Source: Actinostola sp. cb2023
Lineage: Eukaryota; Cnidaria; Anthozoa; Actiniaria; Actinostolidae
Reading direction: 5' to 3'
NCBI GenBank assembly: GCA_033675265.1
Contig: JAUJYZ010000177.1
Span: forward strand, 124,001-188,000
DNA: 64,000 bases
This document shows, in pieces, positions 1 to 13,700 of the stretch. Position numbers and translations under genes: made by a program. The notes under the pieces are model-generated. The model had not been told where the DNA came from. It searched no databases and was given only the letters and a program-made list of their open reading frames with translations. Every line of letters starts with the position of its first letter. The stretch's first letter is position 1.

Positions 1-1090
1 TTAGAATGTGGTAGTATATTGGTGCAGCATACCATACAATGTACATAAACAAAGATACTAGGTTAGAATGTGGTAGTATATTGGTGCAGCATACCATACA
101 ATGTACATAAACAAAGATACTAGGTTAGAATGTAGTAGTATATTGGTGCAGCATACCATACAATGTACATAAACAAAGATACTAGGTTAGAATGTAGTAG
201 TATATTGGTGCAGCATACCATACAATGTACATAAACAAAGATACTAGGTTAGAATGTGGTAGTATATAGGTGCAGCATACCATACAATGTACATAAACAA
301 AGATACTAGGTTAGAATGTGGTAGTATATTGGTGCAGCATACCATACAATGTACATAAACAAAGATACTAGGTTAGAATGTGGTAGTATATTGGTGCAGC
401 ATACCATACAATGTACATAAACAAAGATACTAGGTTAGAATGTGGTAGTATATTGGTGCAGCATACCATACAATGTACATAAACAAAGATACTAGGTTAG
501 AATGTAGTAGTATATTGGTGCAGCATACTATACAATGTACATAAACAAAGATACTAGGTTAGAATGTGGTAGTATATTGGTGCAGCATACCATACAATGT
601 ACATAAACAAAGATACTAGGTTAGAATGTAGTAGTATATTGGTGCAGCATACCATACAATGTACATAAACAAAGATACTAGGTTAGAATGTGGTAGTATA
701 TTGGTGCAGCATACCATACAATGTACATAAACAAAGATACTAGGTTAGAATGTGGTAGTATATTGGTGCAGCATACCATACAATGTACATAAACAAAGAT
801 ACTAGGTTAGAATGTAGTAGTATATTGGTGCAGCATACCATACAATGTACATAAACAAAGATACTAGGTTAGAATGTGGTAGTATATTGGTGCAGCATAC
901 TATACAATGTACATAAACAAAGATACTAGGTTAGAATGTGGTAGTATATTGGTGCAGCGTACCATACAATGTACATAAACAAAGATACTAGGTTAGAATG
1001 TGGTAGTATATAGGTGCAGCATACCATACAATGTACATAAACACATATACTAGGTTAGAATGTGGTAGTATATTGGTGCAGCATACCACA
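1..1090. repeat. 62-bp tandem satellite, about 17.5 copies, open at the window edge
   Basis: Units begin TTAGAATGTGGTAG at 1, 63, 125 and so on, with a strict 62-bp period to about 1089. Copies differ by few substitutions (TGGTAG/TAGTAG, ATTGG/ATAGG, ACCATA/ACTATA). The array breaks at GCATACCACAGTATTGG. It begins before base 1. It lies beyond the last visible POLR1B exon, so it is probably intronic to that gene. No spacer variation, so it is not a CRISPR array. Confidence 0.97.
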
Positions 1091-1732
1091 GTATTGGTAC
1101 CTGGATTCGTAACTTGACACAAGCTTTTGTTAATGGTTTTGTTCCTGTTTCACTTCCAATAATTTTAACCTGAAAAGTGACACATAAACAATGGTAATCT
1201 CCAATGTCAATGTCTTGTAGATTGGTGTCATTGCATCAAATATTGCACGATTCTTCAACCATGTGTTCAACCTAGTGATATTTTTATTATCCAAGCTTTC
1301 AGGCTAAGCGCCCATCTTCAGGGATTGTAACGAAATGTTTGTAATCGTAATCTCCTACACAATAACACTTTATTTAACGAGGATGTACAGATAAAGCTAT
1401 GCTTTTTTCCAATCTGGTCCTCCTAAGTGGGCTACATGGGCTACATGGTCCTCCTAAGTGGGCTACATGGGCTACTCCTGTAGATGGACAGGACTCTAAT
1501 AAATGGGTTTCCTGTGGTAACGGAAGGACAAGGATTTCCGTTTCGTCTTTAATCACCTCCTTCCCACTCTCCTTTCTCCTAAACAGCCACAGGAAGCCCA
1601 AAGGGAGTTGCCTTGAGAGGAGATCCACTTCCATCAATGTTGTCCCATTTCAGACCATGTGACCATTCCCTTAATGAGTATAATATCTGAACAAATACAC
1701 TGATACTTTGAACAAAGAATGTTAATCCTCAC
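1091..1732. other. spacer between satellite and POLR1B exon 27
   Basis: No coding exon recognised. It holds a 31-bp tandem duplication (about 1429-1490, ending GGGCTACATGGGCTAC) and one pair of the GGGCTTCCTGTGG-type palindrome: GGGTTTCCTGTGG at 1505-1517 and CCACAGGAAGCCC at 1587-1599. Confidence 0.7.
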
Positions 1733-4700
1733 ATCATCAACAACACTGGGTTCCATGTTTGTGTACTTTTTCACGGTCGCCTGTCCAGTATTAGTATCAA
1801 TATAGCTGTAAGGCAATAAACTGCATTAACATTTAGCTCTACGATGTTACAATCATCAAGGAGTTTAAGCCTGGTTTTCACTAGTGGCACAAGCATTAAG
1901 GTGGCTCACCTTGATTACTCAGACGCACACTACCCCAACTTTGAACGGCTGATACTTCACTGTCTGAGCTCGGTCGGGTAAACTGCGTCACACATTTACT
2001 AGAGTTTGAATGAACTTTCCAAAAAAGTAGGTTTGATTGACATCGGCGTTAACATAGCAATGATAGGCTGACGTCTTAGTTTTTACATATCAGTAATTTT
2101 CTCGACATCTAGACCTAATCTTTGAAATCGACTAATGTCTCTTCTATTCTAGATGGAGATCTTCAAGACTGCAAAGTTTGACAACATTCTATGAGAGCGT
2201 TTTTGAAATATATTGGATTGAATATTTTCCAGCAAAAATGTAAATATTCGCCTTACTTTCTGTTATATCATCGATGCCAGTGTTTTCCTGACAGATCGAA
2301 ACAATGTTTTCACCATATATCATTACTATGGCATAAAACTACTTGTCTTGAAAGTTTCATCAAGTTTGATGCACTAGATTTTAGTCGATGAAGCAAAAGT
2401 GATGTCATAAATATGCTCATTTTACTTACAGAAGTAACGTCTTTGTTACGGAAGCTTTTATTTCAAAGCTAGTGGATAGATATTTTTAAAAGTCTTTAGA
2501 TCTGAAGTCTATCATGTCATGCTATATCTCTGTAAATTGCAAGCGCATTGAACCATTTTAAGGGTGCGAAATAAAACTAAAAGTATAAGGGACGTTTGCA
2601 TTCATCTTCAAAAGTTTCATTGCCGTATTATTTGTTGACAGTTGGTTTATTTCCGGAATTTGTCTTTTGTCTATATTACATATTTCTGTGCTTTTAAATC
2701 AACAAACTTGCCATGCCTGCTTGCAACGCTTCGCCGCTGCCGGAGTGATCGTGAAAATGCTGATCTTAGTACAATGGCATTGACATAGGCTGCGGTCACA
2801 CAAGCTATCACGCTGTCATAACGATTTTTTGAAGAAGTAGGATAGCGTTCGTTGTTGTTTTCACATTGACAATTTCTCAGATTTTTGACTGCAGTTACAC
2901 AGTTCTTGGTCATTCTAGAAATGAATGATATTTTTGTTGCATTCACTTTTTTTTCATTCTGAATGAGCACATCAAGGCGCACAAATTAAATTGCATTGAA
3001 GAAACGAAGCTTGCAGTACAATCTTATGGTTTTTGTGTTTGTTTTAATAAAATTGTTTTGTTTTAACAACTTTATTGGACACAAACTTACTGTGGCAAAA
3101 TGAAAATACAATAGGTGAATACAAGTTTTTTTCAAGCGTGTTACATCTGCGTGACCGCAGCCTATCTGTCAATGCCATTGTACTAAGATCAGCATTTTCA
3201 CGATCACTCCGGCAGCGGCGAAGCGTTGCAAGCAGGCATGGCAAACTTGTTGATTTAAAAGCACAGAAATATGTCAAATATAGACAAAAGACAAATTCCG
3301 GAAATAAACCAACTGTCAACAAATAATACGGCAATGAAACTTTTGAAGATGAATGCAAACGTCCCTTATACTTTTAGTTTTATTTCGCACCCTTAAAATG
3401 GTTCAATGCGCTTGCAATTTACAGAGATATAGCATGACATGATAGACTTCAGATCTAAAGACTTTTAAAAATATCTATCCACTAGTTTTGAAATAAAAGC
3501 TTCCGTAACAAAGACGTTACTTCTGTAAGTAAAATGAGCATATTTATGACATCACTTTTGCTTCATCGACTAAAATCTAGTGCATCAAACTTGATGAAAC
3601 TTTCAAGACAAGTAGTTTTATGCCATAGTAATGATATATGGTGAAAACATTGTTTCGATCTGTCAGGAAAACACTGGCATCGATGATATAACAGAAAGTA
3701 AGGCGAATATTTACATTTTTGCTGGAAAATATTCAATCCAATATATTTCAAAAACGCTCTCATAGAATGTTGTCAAACTTTGCAGTCTTGAAGATCTCCA
3801 TCTAGAATAGAAGAGACATTAGTCGATTTCAAAGATTAGGTCTAGATGTCGAGAAAATTACTGATATGTAAAAACTAAGACGTCAGCCTATCATTGCTAT
3901 GTTAACGCCGATGTCAATCAAACCTACTTTTTTGGAAAGTTCATTCAAACTCTAGTAAATGTGACGCAGTTTACCCGACCGAGCTCAGACAGTGAAGTAT
4001 CAGCCGTTCAAAGTTGGGGTAGTGTGCGTCTGAGTAATCAAGGTGAGCCACCTTAAGCGCAAGCACAGGTACATGAACAAACACCAATACTTTGTCATTT
4101 CTTGTGATTGTGCCTCTTGTGTTTGCGTCAGCCCCATTTTCGCAGTGACAGAAGGCCCCTTGTTCTTGCGCCCATGCATGCGTCAGGCCCATTTTTACAG
4201 TGACATATTGTAAGGCTCCTTGTGCTTGCGCTTATGCTTGCATCGTAAGTGAAACCCGGCTTTAGTGCCAGTGTCAGAGTCTTAGTTTGATCAAGTTGAC
4301 TGGATGGTTTTGAGGTGTGTCTTTACCAGAGTCAGTAAAACACCAACACAGGCTACGACAAACACCACACCACAAGTCAATCAGTTGACACGCATAAGAG
4401 GTCATCATCATTCATGGCAGAAATGCATAACACATAAAAGAAACATGACTTGTGTTACCTACCTATAAAATGGATCTCCTTGCTCTAGGTGTGCTCCTAT
4501 TGGTGGAAGCCCATCAGGGTCCAGTCTTCCCTCGGTTCGACTATCATTTGGAAGGCAACCTGTGTCAAGTCACCACTTAACATCAAAACCTCAAGCCACA
4601 TAATTATTATGGAATGGGCAATGATTGAATTGAGAAAAGAGAAAAGTGGGAAAGGGTAAATGGAAGGGTATCTGGGAATACAAATGAACAAAATAAGCAA

Positions 4701-7700
4701 TCAAATTTACCAAACTGCTGGCTGCTCTGTTGAGCTTCACGAGTCTTGGGTTCAAGTTTCAAGAACTGTGCCTTGTAAATGGAGCCGTGGGCAAAGCCTC
4801 TTTCATGAGATGATTTGTTTAAAATCATGGCATCTTCCATGTCGTACCCCTAACATAATGTAAACATTTGAGATACAACAGAATTTAGATTCAGATTACT
4901 GTTGACTGCAAAAACTTGACTTTCTGGACATACCGTGTAAGATATAACAGCCACAACAGCATTGATTCCTAGTGGGTATTCATCGATATTGTACTGGTCA
5001 TGTGATGCAGGACGAACTAAAGGACTTTGTGGAGTCTGACGAGACAAATATCTTTGTTATATTTGAGGTCCTTTCGTTGGTGGTCAAAAAGGGCACAATT
5101 TCTCACCTGAATTCTGTAGAGTTTGTTGTCAGTTCTGTGCTTGAATGCGTGTACTGGTGTACCCATAGTTTGCTTACCCATCTGAGTGTCAACAAACACA
5201 CAACATTAAACATCACAAAAACATACAGTCTTTCTAAAACAGCCTGCCCATGCAGCATAAATACTCCAGTTTAAACTTGGGGATAGCCCCTGGTTATCTC
5301 GAACTCTAGTGATAAAGTCAATGAACAAACAGAAGAAAGTGTCACAACACAGCTGGAAGGCAAAACGTCAATTGAACTTAAATTGTTCAGTAAGTGGAGT
5401 AACATTCTATCTTTGTTCGTATCCTGTGCCGGCTCACAAATATCTCTCACTGTATCAAAATGCATATTTGTTGTGTTTGTTGCATAATTTTTTTAACAAA
5501 ATTGTATGATATACAACTGTAGCTGAAACACTGTGTTAATTATTAATGAAAATATCAGTGAAATAACACTGACCCGGTTATATCTCGAACCCCCGCTACC
5601 TCGAACTAATTTTCCTTTCCCTTCAGAGTTTGAGATTAAGCAGGGTTCTACTGTATTCCATGGACAATGTCTTCGAGAAGAACTGTAATGATCAGCTCAG
5701 AAAGCCTTGTGAACAGTTTAAAACTCGCCACTAATTCAGAAATACAGGTGCTGCATGTTGGATGAGTTACACACAAACTTCTGATGTTTTCCAAAAGTCG
5801 TGAAAACTGTTTGATCATCCAAATTACTTTACCCTCCATATGAAACCCTTTACAAAATAAACTCTTGCAAGGGTGCAGATAGAGGGATAACTGATCTAAA
5901 ACACTGACAGTACAATGAAGGAAGCTTTTAACAATGAATCTGGACATGTACCAGGAAATGCACCTCTTTGGTTTTAGTTGTGCACCATCTGCTCTCTGGT
6001 AGATTAGTGTTAGCTAAAGAGACTTTGGACGTTAAATCAGTCCTTTACTTCTACTTTTGACAGAAACGAGTGTAATAAAACTTGTAAACTCGTTTTTGCT
6101 GTACGAGGGAGAGGAGAAACAAATGTACACAAGTGTGGTATGAACAAGTAGTTGGCAAAGGTTGACTCCTTCAATCAGAACTAATACATACTCTATGAGA
6201 AATCTCACAACAAACCTGACATTGGTACATATTCCTTGGGCTTTGGTTGAAGTCAGAGTATGGTGTCATACTAGCAATAGCACTTAGCATGGCTGTTTGC
6301 TTGATTTCTAAGTGGGTAGTAACCTGTAGACATCCAAATAAAGAATAGAAAGAAACTTGAGTGAAAGCTTGGTTTCTAAGTCCAAGCATTACTATTGAAG
6401 AAATAGAAAATGAGAGTGCAATGCTATGTGCAGATTTATAGCACGCGGGGACTGATCAGAACACGAGAGAAGTGTTAGGAGAAGCACGACGCGTACATTT
6501 GTATGTAGCAGAGTGCTTCTCAACATGTCTCGAGTATTTTGTTTACAAAGAATGCCTACCCCTTCGTGAATTTCATCTCTGATGACTGCTATATCCATAT
6601 AAACCTAAAACCAAAATTGCAATGAAAAAATAATCAAAATAAAACTAAAACATGATTTAAATTGGATACAGATTCATTCTAATCTTCAAAGATTTTAACC
6701 TTGATTTTCTCTGACAGCTAAACTGCTTCATATCATCAAAATTATAGAGAAATATGAAATTAGATCCATTATTGATTATACAGTGTTTGTCTCTGACTTC
6801 TGTTTTTCTATATAGACGTTTCGGCCATTAATCAATGGCCTTCATCAGTATTAATTGGAAACGTTGCGATCTTTGAAATATATTTAACGTTTGCGGCACG
6901 CGCTTGATGTCCTTGCAGGCCATTGATTAATGGCCATTGATGAAGGCCATTGATTAATGGCCGAAACGTCTATATAGAAAAACAGAAGTCAGAGACAAAC
7001 AAGTTGTATAATCAATAATGTATCGTAAACCTGACTGCAACTTCAAGATATATATGAAATTAGATCATTGGATTTTATAAGTTGTTTGCAAAGTTCATTT
7101 GTCCATACAGATACAAAATTGCCACTTGTTTTGTAAATAGTACACATACACAACAAAAAGCTATTCAATAAAATGTAAAACTAACTAATACTGCAGAAAG
7201 GTGGTATAAAGCTATTATAACCTGCTCAAATGTTCCAATCATCTCAACTTTTCCAGTTTCGAGGTGGGTGACAGGTCTCATCATTCGTGCTGGTTGAGTG
7301 AATATAAACAGAGCAGGAAACTGACTGGCAAATTTGGTCTCAGGAACGAAACCAATTTCTATTAGAGGAGGAACCTTTGATATAAAAAAAGAGAAAAATT
7401 AGACATTATAAGTCAGTCAGTCTGTCTGTCTGCCTGTCTGTATATCTGCTTATCAAATTCATGAATAATTAATGAGGAAAATACAATAGAAATCACTGGA
7501 CATCTGTAAATCGATACAGAATCATCCTCATTTGCATTCAACTCAACATTAAGTTGAATTTTCTCAGCCAAACTGCTTCCTATCATCAAAATTATAGTAA
7601 AATATCCAGCTATACATTGTTGGATTCGATAAGTACCGGTAATATACAATATTCACATCCGATCTGTTTGGGATTTACAAACTCGAGCCGCATTGTAAAT

Positions 7701-10700
7701 CCCATACAGATCGGCCGCTCATATTGTATATCTGCCTGTCTGTCTATCTGCCCCTGTCTACAATGTATCTGATCTGCCTACCTGCCTGCCTGTCTATCTG
7801 CTTGTCTGTCTGCCTGCCTGTCAGTCAGTCTGTCTGTCTGTATCTATGTCTGTCTGTCAATGCCCTTGAAGTTGGTATCAAAGTATTGTGAAGACACATA
7901 CCTTTTCTGTTCCTAGAACCTTCATGATTCTAAACCTGTTGACCAATGACGGGGCCATATCTTTGTCGACACTACCCATGACACGCCCATCCATTACCAC
8001 AGTGTAGTAGTCCTTAGCGTCACCAGGGACGTGAGCATCATAGGGATACATCCCCATAGAGCAAAGCAAACGATGAAGATGGACTACTGGTGATAAAACA
8101 TTGACAACCTAACAATAAAAACAATCCTTCCCATTAGAGCACAGCATATGATTTTTTGTTAAAACATCTGGCACACAGGTAGCCCAACAATTTCTTTTCA
8201 GGGTTTTGTAAAAATCAAAACATATTTTGCTAGTTTCTTTTTAGATGGGCTTCCTGTGGCAGAGATGTGGGATAAAATATTATATTGGGTTCCCTGTGGT
8301 ACTACTGGACTGATTAGGTAGGTATACCATACCATTCTGTGCATTATACCACAGGAAGCCCATCAAAGAGATGTACGCATATCTTGTTATTTTTAACAAT
8401 AGCCTCGGAAGAGACAGTTGGGCTTCCTGTGGTACGGCATGGTAAATGAAAGGAAAGTCACGGTACAGTTATTTTGGCACTAATTGCACTCTATTATTTA
8501 ATACCAATACTTGTTACCTGACAATCTGCAGCCAGATGATTCAACAGGCCACAAGGAGCACCATCGGGGGTGTGAACAGGACAAAGAAAACCTAAATGAA
8601 GTTAAAAGGGTTCATTCATTGTTCAATATGTACATGTAGTGCAGTTGAAACTATGCAATGGTGACCTGCCAGTGTCAGAGTCTTAGTTTGATCAAGTTGA
8701 CTGGATGGTTTTGAGGTGTGTCTTTACCAGAGTCAGTAAAACACCAACACAGGCTACAACAAACACCAAACCACAAGTCAATCAGTTGACACGCATAAGA
8801 GGTCATCATCATTCATGGCAGACATGCATACAAACACTATATGTACTAGATACGTGTATCCTAAATTGAATGGGTCTGTGCAAGGATATTGTGAGTGTGA
8901 CTTGTGATTAGAATCCAAATTGTCCTTTGAAATCCAAAGATTCTATAGGAGAATTTCGTTTTTGATCAGTGATCACTATATAAAAATTAATGTTGTCCTT
9001 ACGGACCGGCCCTGTCAATTATTTCAAATCTGAAAGCAAAGGTGAGAGTCACACACTACGCTCTAACCTACCCCACGCCTCTGGTAGCAGTTTTCTAACA
9101 GACGTTGTTCGCATCTGGGAAAAGAAGGCTCCTCTGTGCACACAACGAAAATGGGAGATAAATCGGAACATATTTAATCTATCAGCAACGATGGTAAAGC
9201 CAGAAACCTGTCAAGAGAACAACAATATCAACCTTAAATAAACAATATTAGTAGTTTATCACAGTAATGAATGTATATGGAGAACAACAAGCTTTCAAAA
9301 ACTCATGCATAATTAATGAGCAATTCATCCAATCAGAAGGACGAAATCCATCATGTGCATGTACCTTTATACCCGGTAATGCACTGCTTATTAGTATTCT
9401 TTATATTTTATAAAGAATACTAATGAGGATGAAACTTTATATAAAGAATACTAATAAGGGAAGGTCTCATATTGGTGTCGTATCATTGACCTCCCAGTTC
9501 CCTGTACGGGACGACATATATGTTGTCCGGAAAGATTGCTCCTTGGTGACACTTTCAGACCATTGTTCAAATGTGGGATCTTTTTGAGAGTATCAGTAGT
9601 ATCGGTGCGCATGTGTGAAGCATTATAAGTTTCTGATCCGTGATGGTAGGTTGTTCCATGTTTGAGCCCCGCTGTAGCTAAAACTATGTTTTAGATAATT
9701 TGTGTGTGGCTTGGGAATTGCAAGTATTCTGTCAGAACTTTTAAGATTATATTCTGTGCTACAAGGAATGAACCATTTCGTGTATAACTAAATGTTGGAT
9801 GACAAACCTGAAGCAAAGCAAGTCCACTTTTTGATATAAGATTGCCTGTAGCCATCAGGTACTCCATTTGATGAGAAATATTTGAAGAGTGAGAAATTGC
9901 ATGCAGGACAGAAGCTGAAGAAAAGTATGGCAGACTATAAAGTACAGTTAAAAGTAACAAAAATAATGGTGGTGGTGTTGATGAAGATGATAAGCATGAC
10001 AGCAGAAATGAAGATACAGAGAGTGGTGGTAGTGATAGATGATGGCGTTGGTGTTGGTAGTCATTGATAATTAACATTGATATTTTCTTCGAAGTGGAGG
10101 TGAGTAGTGATGGATATTTACCGAGCCACGAGTCTTCGAGCACCTCTGTAAATAGGGAGCTTAAAGGGGCAGTGTCAAGCCTCACGCATGCGCATTAAAA
10201 TCAAAACAATAACACTCGGTTGAGAAGCCTACCTTGCCCAGTAGTGAGTTGCAAAACCCTCCTAAAACCGTTCTAATCGCTAAATAAATGACCTGCAAGA
10301 CTCATGTAGATACTAATCTTTATTTAGAAAGCAATTTTAGAACTTCAATATATCAAAAAGACTGAATTCAAGAAGTGAATTCACGGCGATATCATTTTCC
10401 AACGGCCGATCAAATAAAACACAGGAAGCCCAACACATAAGTAGATGGTGGGAAGCTCACCGGTTTACAAGTAGTTCTACGTGAGTTTTTCTCTTCAAAA
10501 GTCATGAACAGTACTGCACCTACGATTGGTGATCAAGATTCCTTCGCAATCGACCAGAATTGCCGGTTTACAATTCGGTTTTCTTCACTCGAGGATGATG
10601 GCGGCCTGCCTCTCAACGGCTGTTCGACACCTTTTTCAACGGCTTCAAAGTCAGTCCTAAGATGAAATAATCCCCACTAGGAATTGTTGAAAATGAAGAA

Positions 10701-13700
10701 CAAGCTTTGAATTATTACTAGTGATCCATTAGACGCTTGAACAAACATGATTAAGGTCGATGGAAACGGATTCAAAACATCGAAAATAATAAGAGTCCAC
10801 GGTGGACTTTTATTATTTCTCGCTTCTTCGTACCCAGGCTTACGCGGTCATATAGCTTGACACTGCCCCTTTAAGCAGCAGACGTTGTTGTCAACACGGA
10901 CGGTTTGCGCACTGACGAATGATGTTCGAAACATCTGTTGACGTCCGACGTGAAAACGACGTGAAAACAGGTGAATGCCGTCGTAGATTGCCGTCACGAA
11001 CGTCAACGGTCGTTTCGAACATCATTCGTCAGTGCGCGCGCCGTCCGTGTTGACCAAAACGTCTGCTGCTTAAGCTCTCTAATATCTACCACTACTCACC
11101 TCCACTTCGGGGAATAATAAATTATTGTTTTAGTATATACCACAAAGGTGAATAGCCAGCCAAATATATAAAACATATTTTCAAGAAGAAAGAGACACGC
11201 TCGCGAAATGCGATGCCATCTTGTTTTGCTTGAAGGTGATTAGCCAAGGATATTCTGTGATTGAGTAGCCAATCAGAGCGTGTGAAAAGTACTATTCACT
11301 TGTGTGGTATACTAATGAACGACATAACAGCTGAACAGTGTAAAAGAATATTACTCAGTCAAGTAATACATTAATAAGTTAATTACTATGTTAATGATCA
11401 CTATCAGATCAATCTAATACTGTAACTATATTTTCAGAAATGTTGCAATATTACAGTATGTGGTTCTAATTGTGAATGGTTCTAATTGTGAACACTGTTC
11501 AGTTAACGTGTACCCTGGTTACCAGAGGTTATTATTTTATTTCTCTCTAAACTCTACGAGAGCGCCTGCGGCTCGAGAGAGATAAAATAATAGCATCTGG
11601 TAACCAGGGTACACATTAACTGAACAGTGTTCACAATTAGAACCGTTCACAATTAGAACCACATACTGTACCTGAATTCACAGTAAAATCTTTGGGTTTG
11701 GCTTTCGATGCTTTCTCCAGATTCTGTGCCACTATTTGCAGCCATTGTTCTAATTTTTCCTGAATAATAATTGAAATCAAAATCTTTAAAACACCTCAAA
11801 TGCCTTGCATAACTTACTTCTATTCCCTGCACAAACCTTGAGAACCATGAGATATAAATGTCCACCTAGAAGAACTTCTTGCATCATCGGGCTGTCTGAA
11901 GACTCTGGGGCACACTTGCCCAGAGCCAGTGAATACAGTTTACGTGTCATAAAACTATGATAAAAGCAATGTCTATGAGGCATGCTTCAAAGAATAAGGC
12001 TAAAAAATAGCCAGTCAACAGAAACAATCAATGTGTGGGCTACCTGTGTATATTGACCACAGGAAGCCCATACAAAACTGTTAATGAGCATTGGAGTTTG
12101 TTAATGTTGGTATAATTTGGCTATTCCATGTACCTTAACATGTTGAACTTATCCAAAGAAGCTTCCAGGTGAACACAGACACATTTCCTGAAAGGAGAAC
12201 AAAATGATGATCAAAATTGTGCTACTTAGGATGCGTTCGATTGACCTTATTCCGGAATAGGAATACTTGGAATAGTACGGAATGTCCGTTCAATTGAGTC
12301 TGTTCCGATTCCAGAACAAGCGGAATATATTCCAAACATTCTGCTCATCATAGCAGAATGCTTGGAATATTCCAGAATAATGACGTCATCTGTCTGCCCC
12401 AGAATCTGGAATTACTCCTATTCCGGAATAAGGTCAATCGAACGCACCCTAAAAAGATGCATTGAAAATATCCACAACAAACTTGTTTCAATATTGCATT
12501 ATACACATACGTACAACCACTGTTGATACTTACTGTAATAGGAACTGTGCAACAGACTCATCAGAATACCACTCAGGAAGTCTAACTTTCACTCTAAACC
12601 TTTCACCTACGTGTACAACACGAAGTAGTTATCAGAACTAATCACAACAAGCTCTACAATACAATACAGTCAAAAAGCAACTGCCAGGGTTTTTAGAGTC
12701 GTTCTTGTATGAGTGGGATTTAACCTACGGCACTGAGTTATGGTTACAGTACGGAATCGAAGACATTCTATTCAACCAATCACAGTGCACAAAATCATTG
12801 CTCAACCAATCAGAATGCTTAGACATGGCACTCTCACGGCACGGTGCTATCACCACATGGCATGAACAGTACCGTAACTACTTTCCACATGAAAACGACT
12901 CTATACTGGTGTTAATTTGATAGATTACCAATATATTGCAGAACAGTTTTTTGATTGACAGCTCCCTCTTCTTGAGCAGTTCGTAACATTGTTGCTACAC
13001 AACTACAAAAAAAAACAGTTCCATTTTTAAAACTTCAGATGCTTATGGATGTTCATGTTATTCTATTCAAAAATAAAGCAGATCTTACTCTTTGAGATAA
13101 GTATTATCTTCCTCTCCTTTAATGAGCTCTTTGTAAATATATTGATCTGTTGTATTTAGAAGAGCCTTAAAATAGAAATGGGCATCCAAGTGAGACTATA
13201 CTCCATGGACTAAACTACTGTACATTGACTAGAAATATGATGTACGTGGTACTGACCTTTAAGATGAAAACTATTGGGATGTAAAATAACTCTTTTTGAA
13301 ACCCAAAACACATATTTACACTTCCATCAGAGAGATAATGCAGTATCGTATTCTGAAAGAGAAAAATAATAATAACCCAAATGTCACAGGTCTTCTATAA
13401 TGCAAGTTACAAGTTTTTTTGGAAGAGCTGTAACATGTGTATAACTACTTACTACTGCAGTTTGGTCTTTTCTGACTGATCTCATTTGAATACCATATTC
13501 TGTATAAAGTGGACCTCTATTTTTCCAGATCGGCCTAACAATAGCCATAGGCTAAGAACACAGAACAATGTTAATTAGACCAACAGACACTTATAATAAT
13601 CTGTTTCTATAGACAGACACACTTCAATACCATACACCCTATGCATAACTGGTAGAATCGTAAAATCTCATTCACTTTGTTATTGGGAATATGTTACAGC

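Noticed and set aside
1..1090. CRISPR-like regular array
   Set aside because: The 62-bp units are contiguous with no unique spacers, and the DNA is eukaryotic; it is a satellite.
2191..3763. 66-aa protein encoded twice
   Set aside because: Again a mirrored ORF in the arms of a foldback, with no homology seen.
8990..9241. 83-aa plus-strand ORF
   Set aside because: Antisense shadow of POLR1B exon 17 (9207-9072), which has clear RNA polymerase motifs on the minus strand.
9570..9690. tRNA-like SINE in POLR1B intron 16
   Set aside because: Only a weak B-box-like GTTTGAGCCCCG is visible, with no A box or second copy; too little to call.
11955..11984. POLR1B exon 14 starting further upstream (adding PHRHCFYHS)
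   Set aside because: It would insert about ten residues absent from the family. The acceptor at 11954 gives MLSFMTRKL, matching family spacing and keeping phase.
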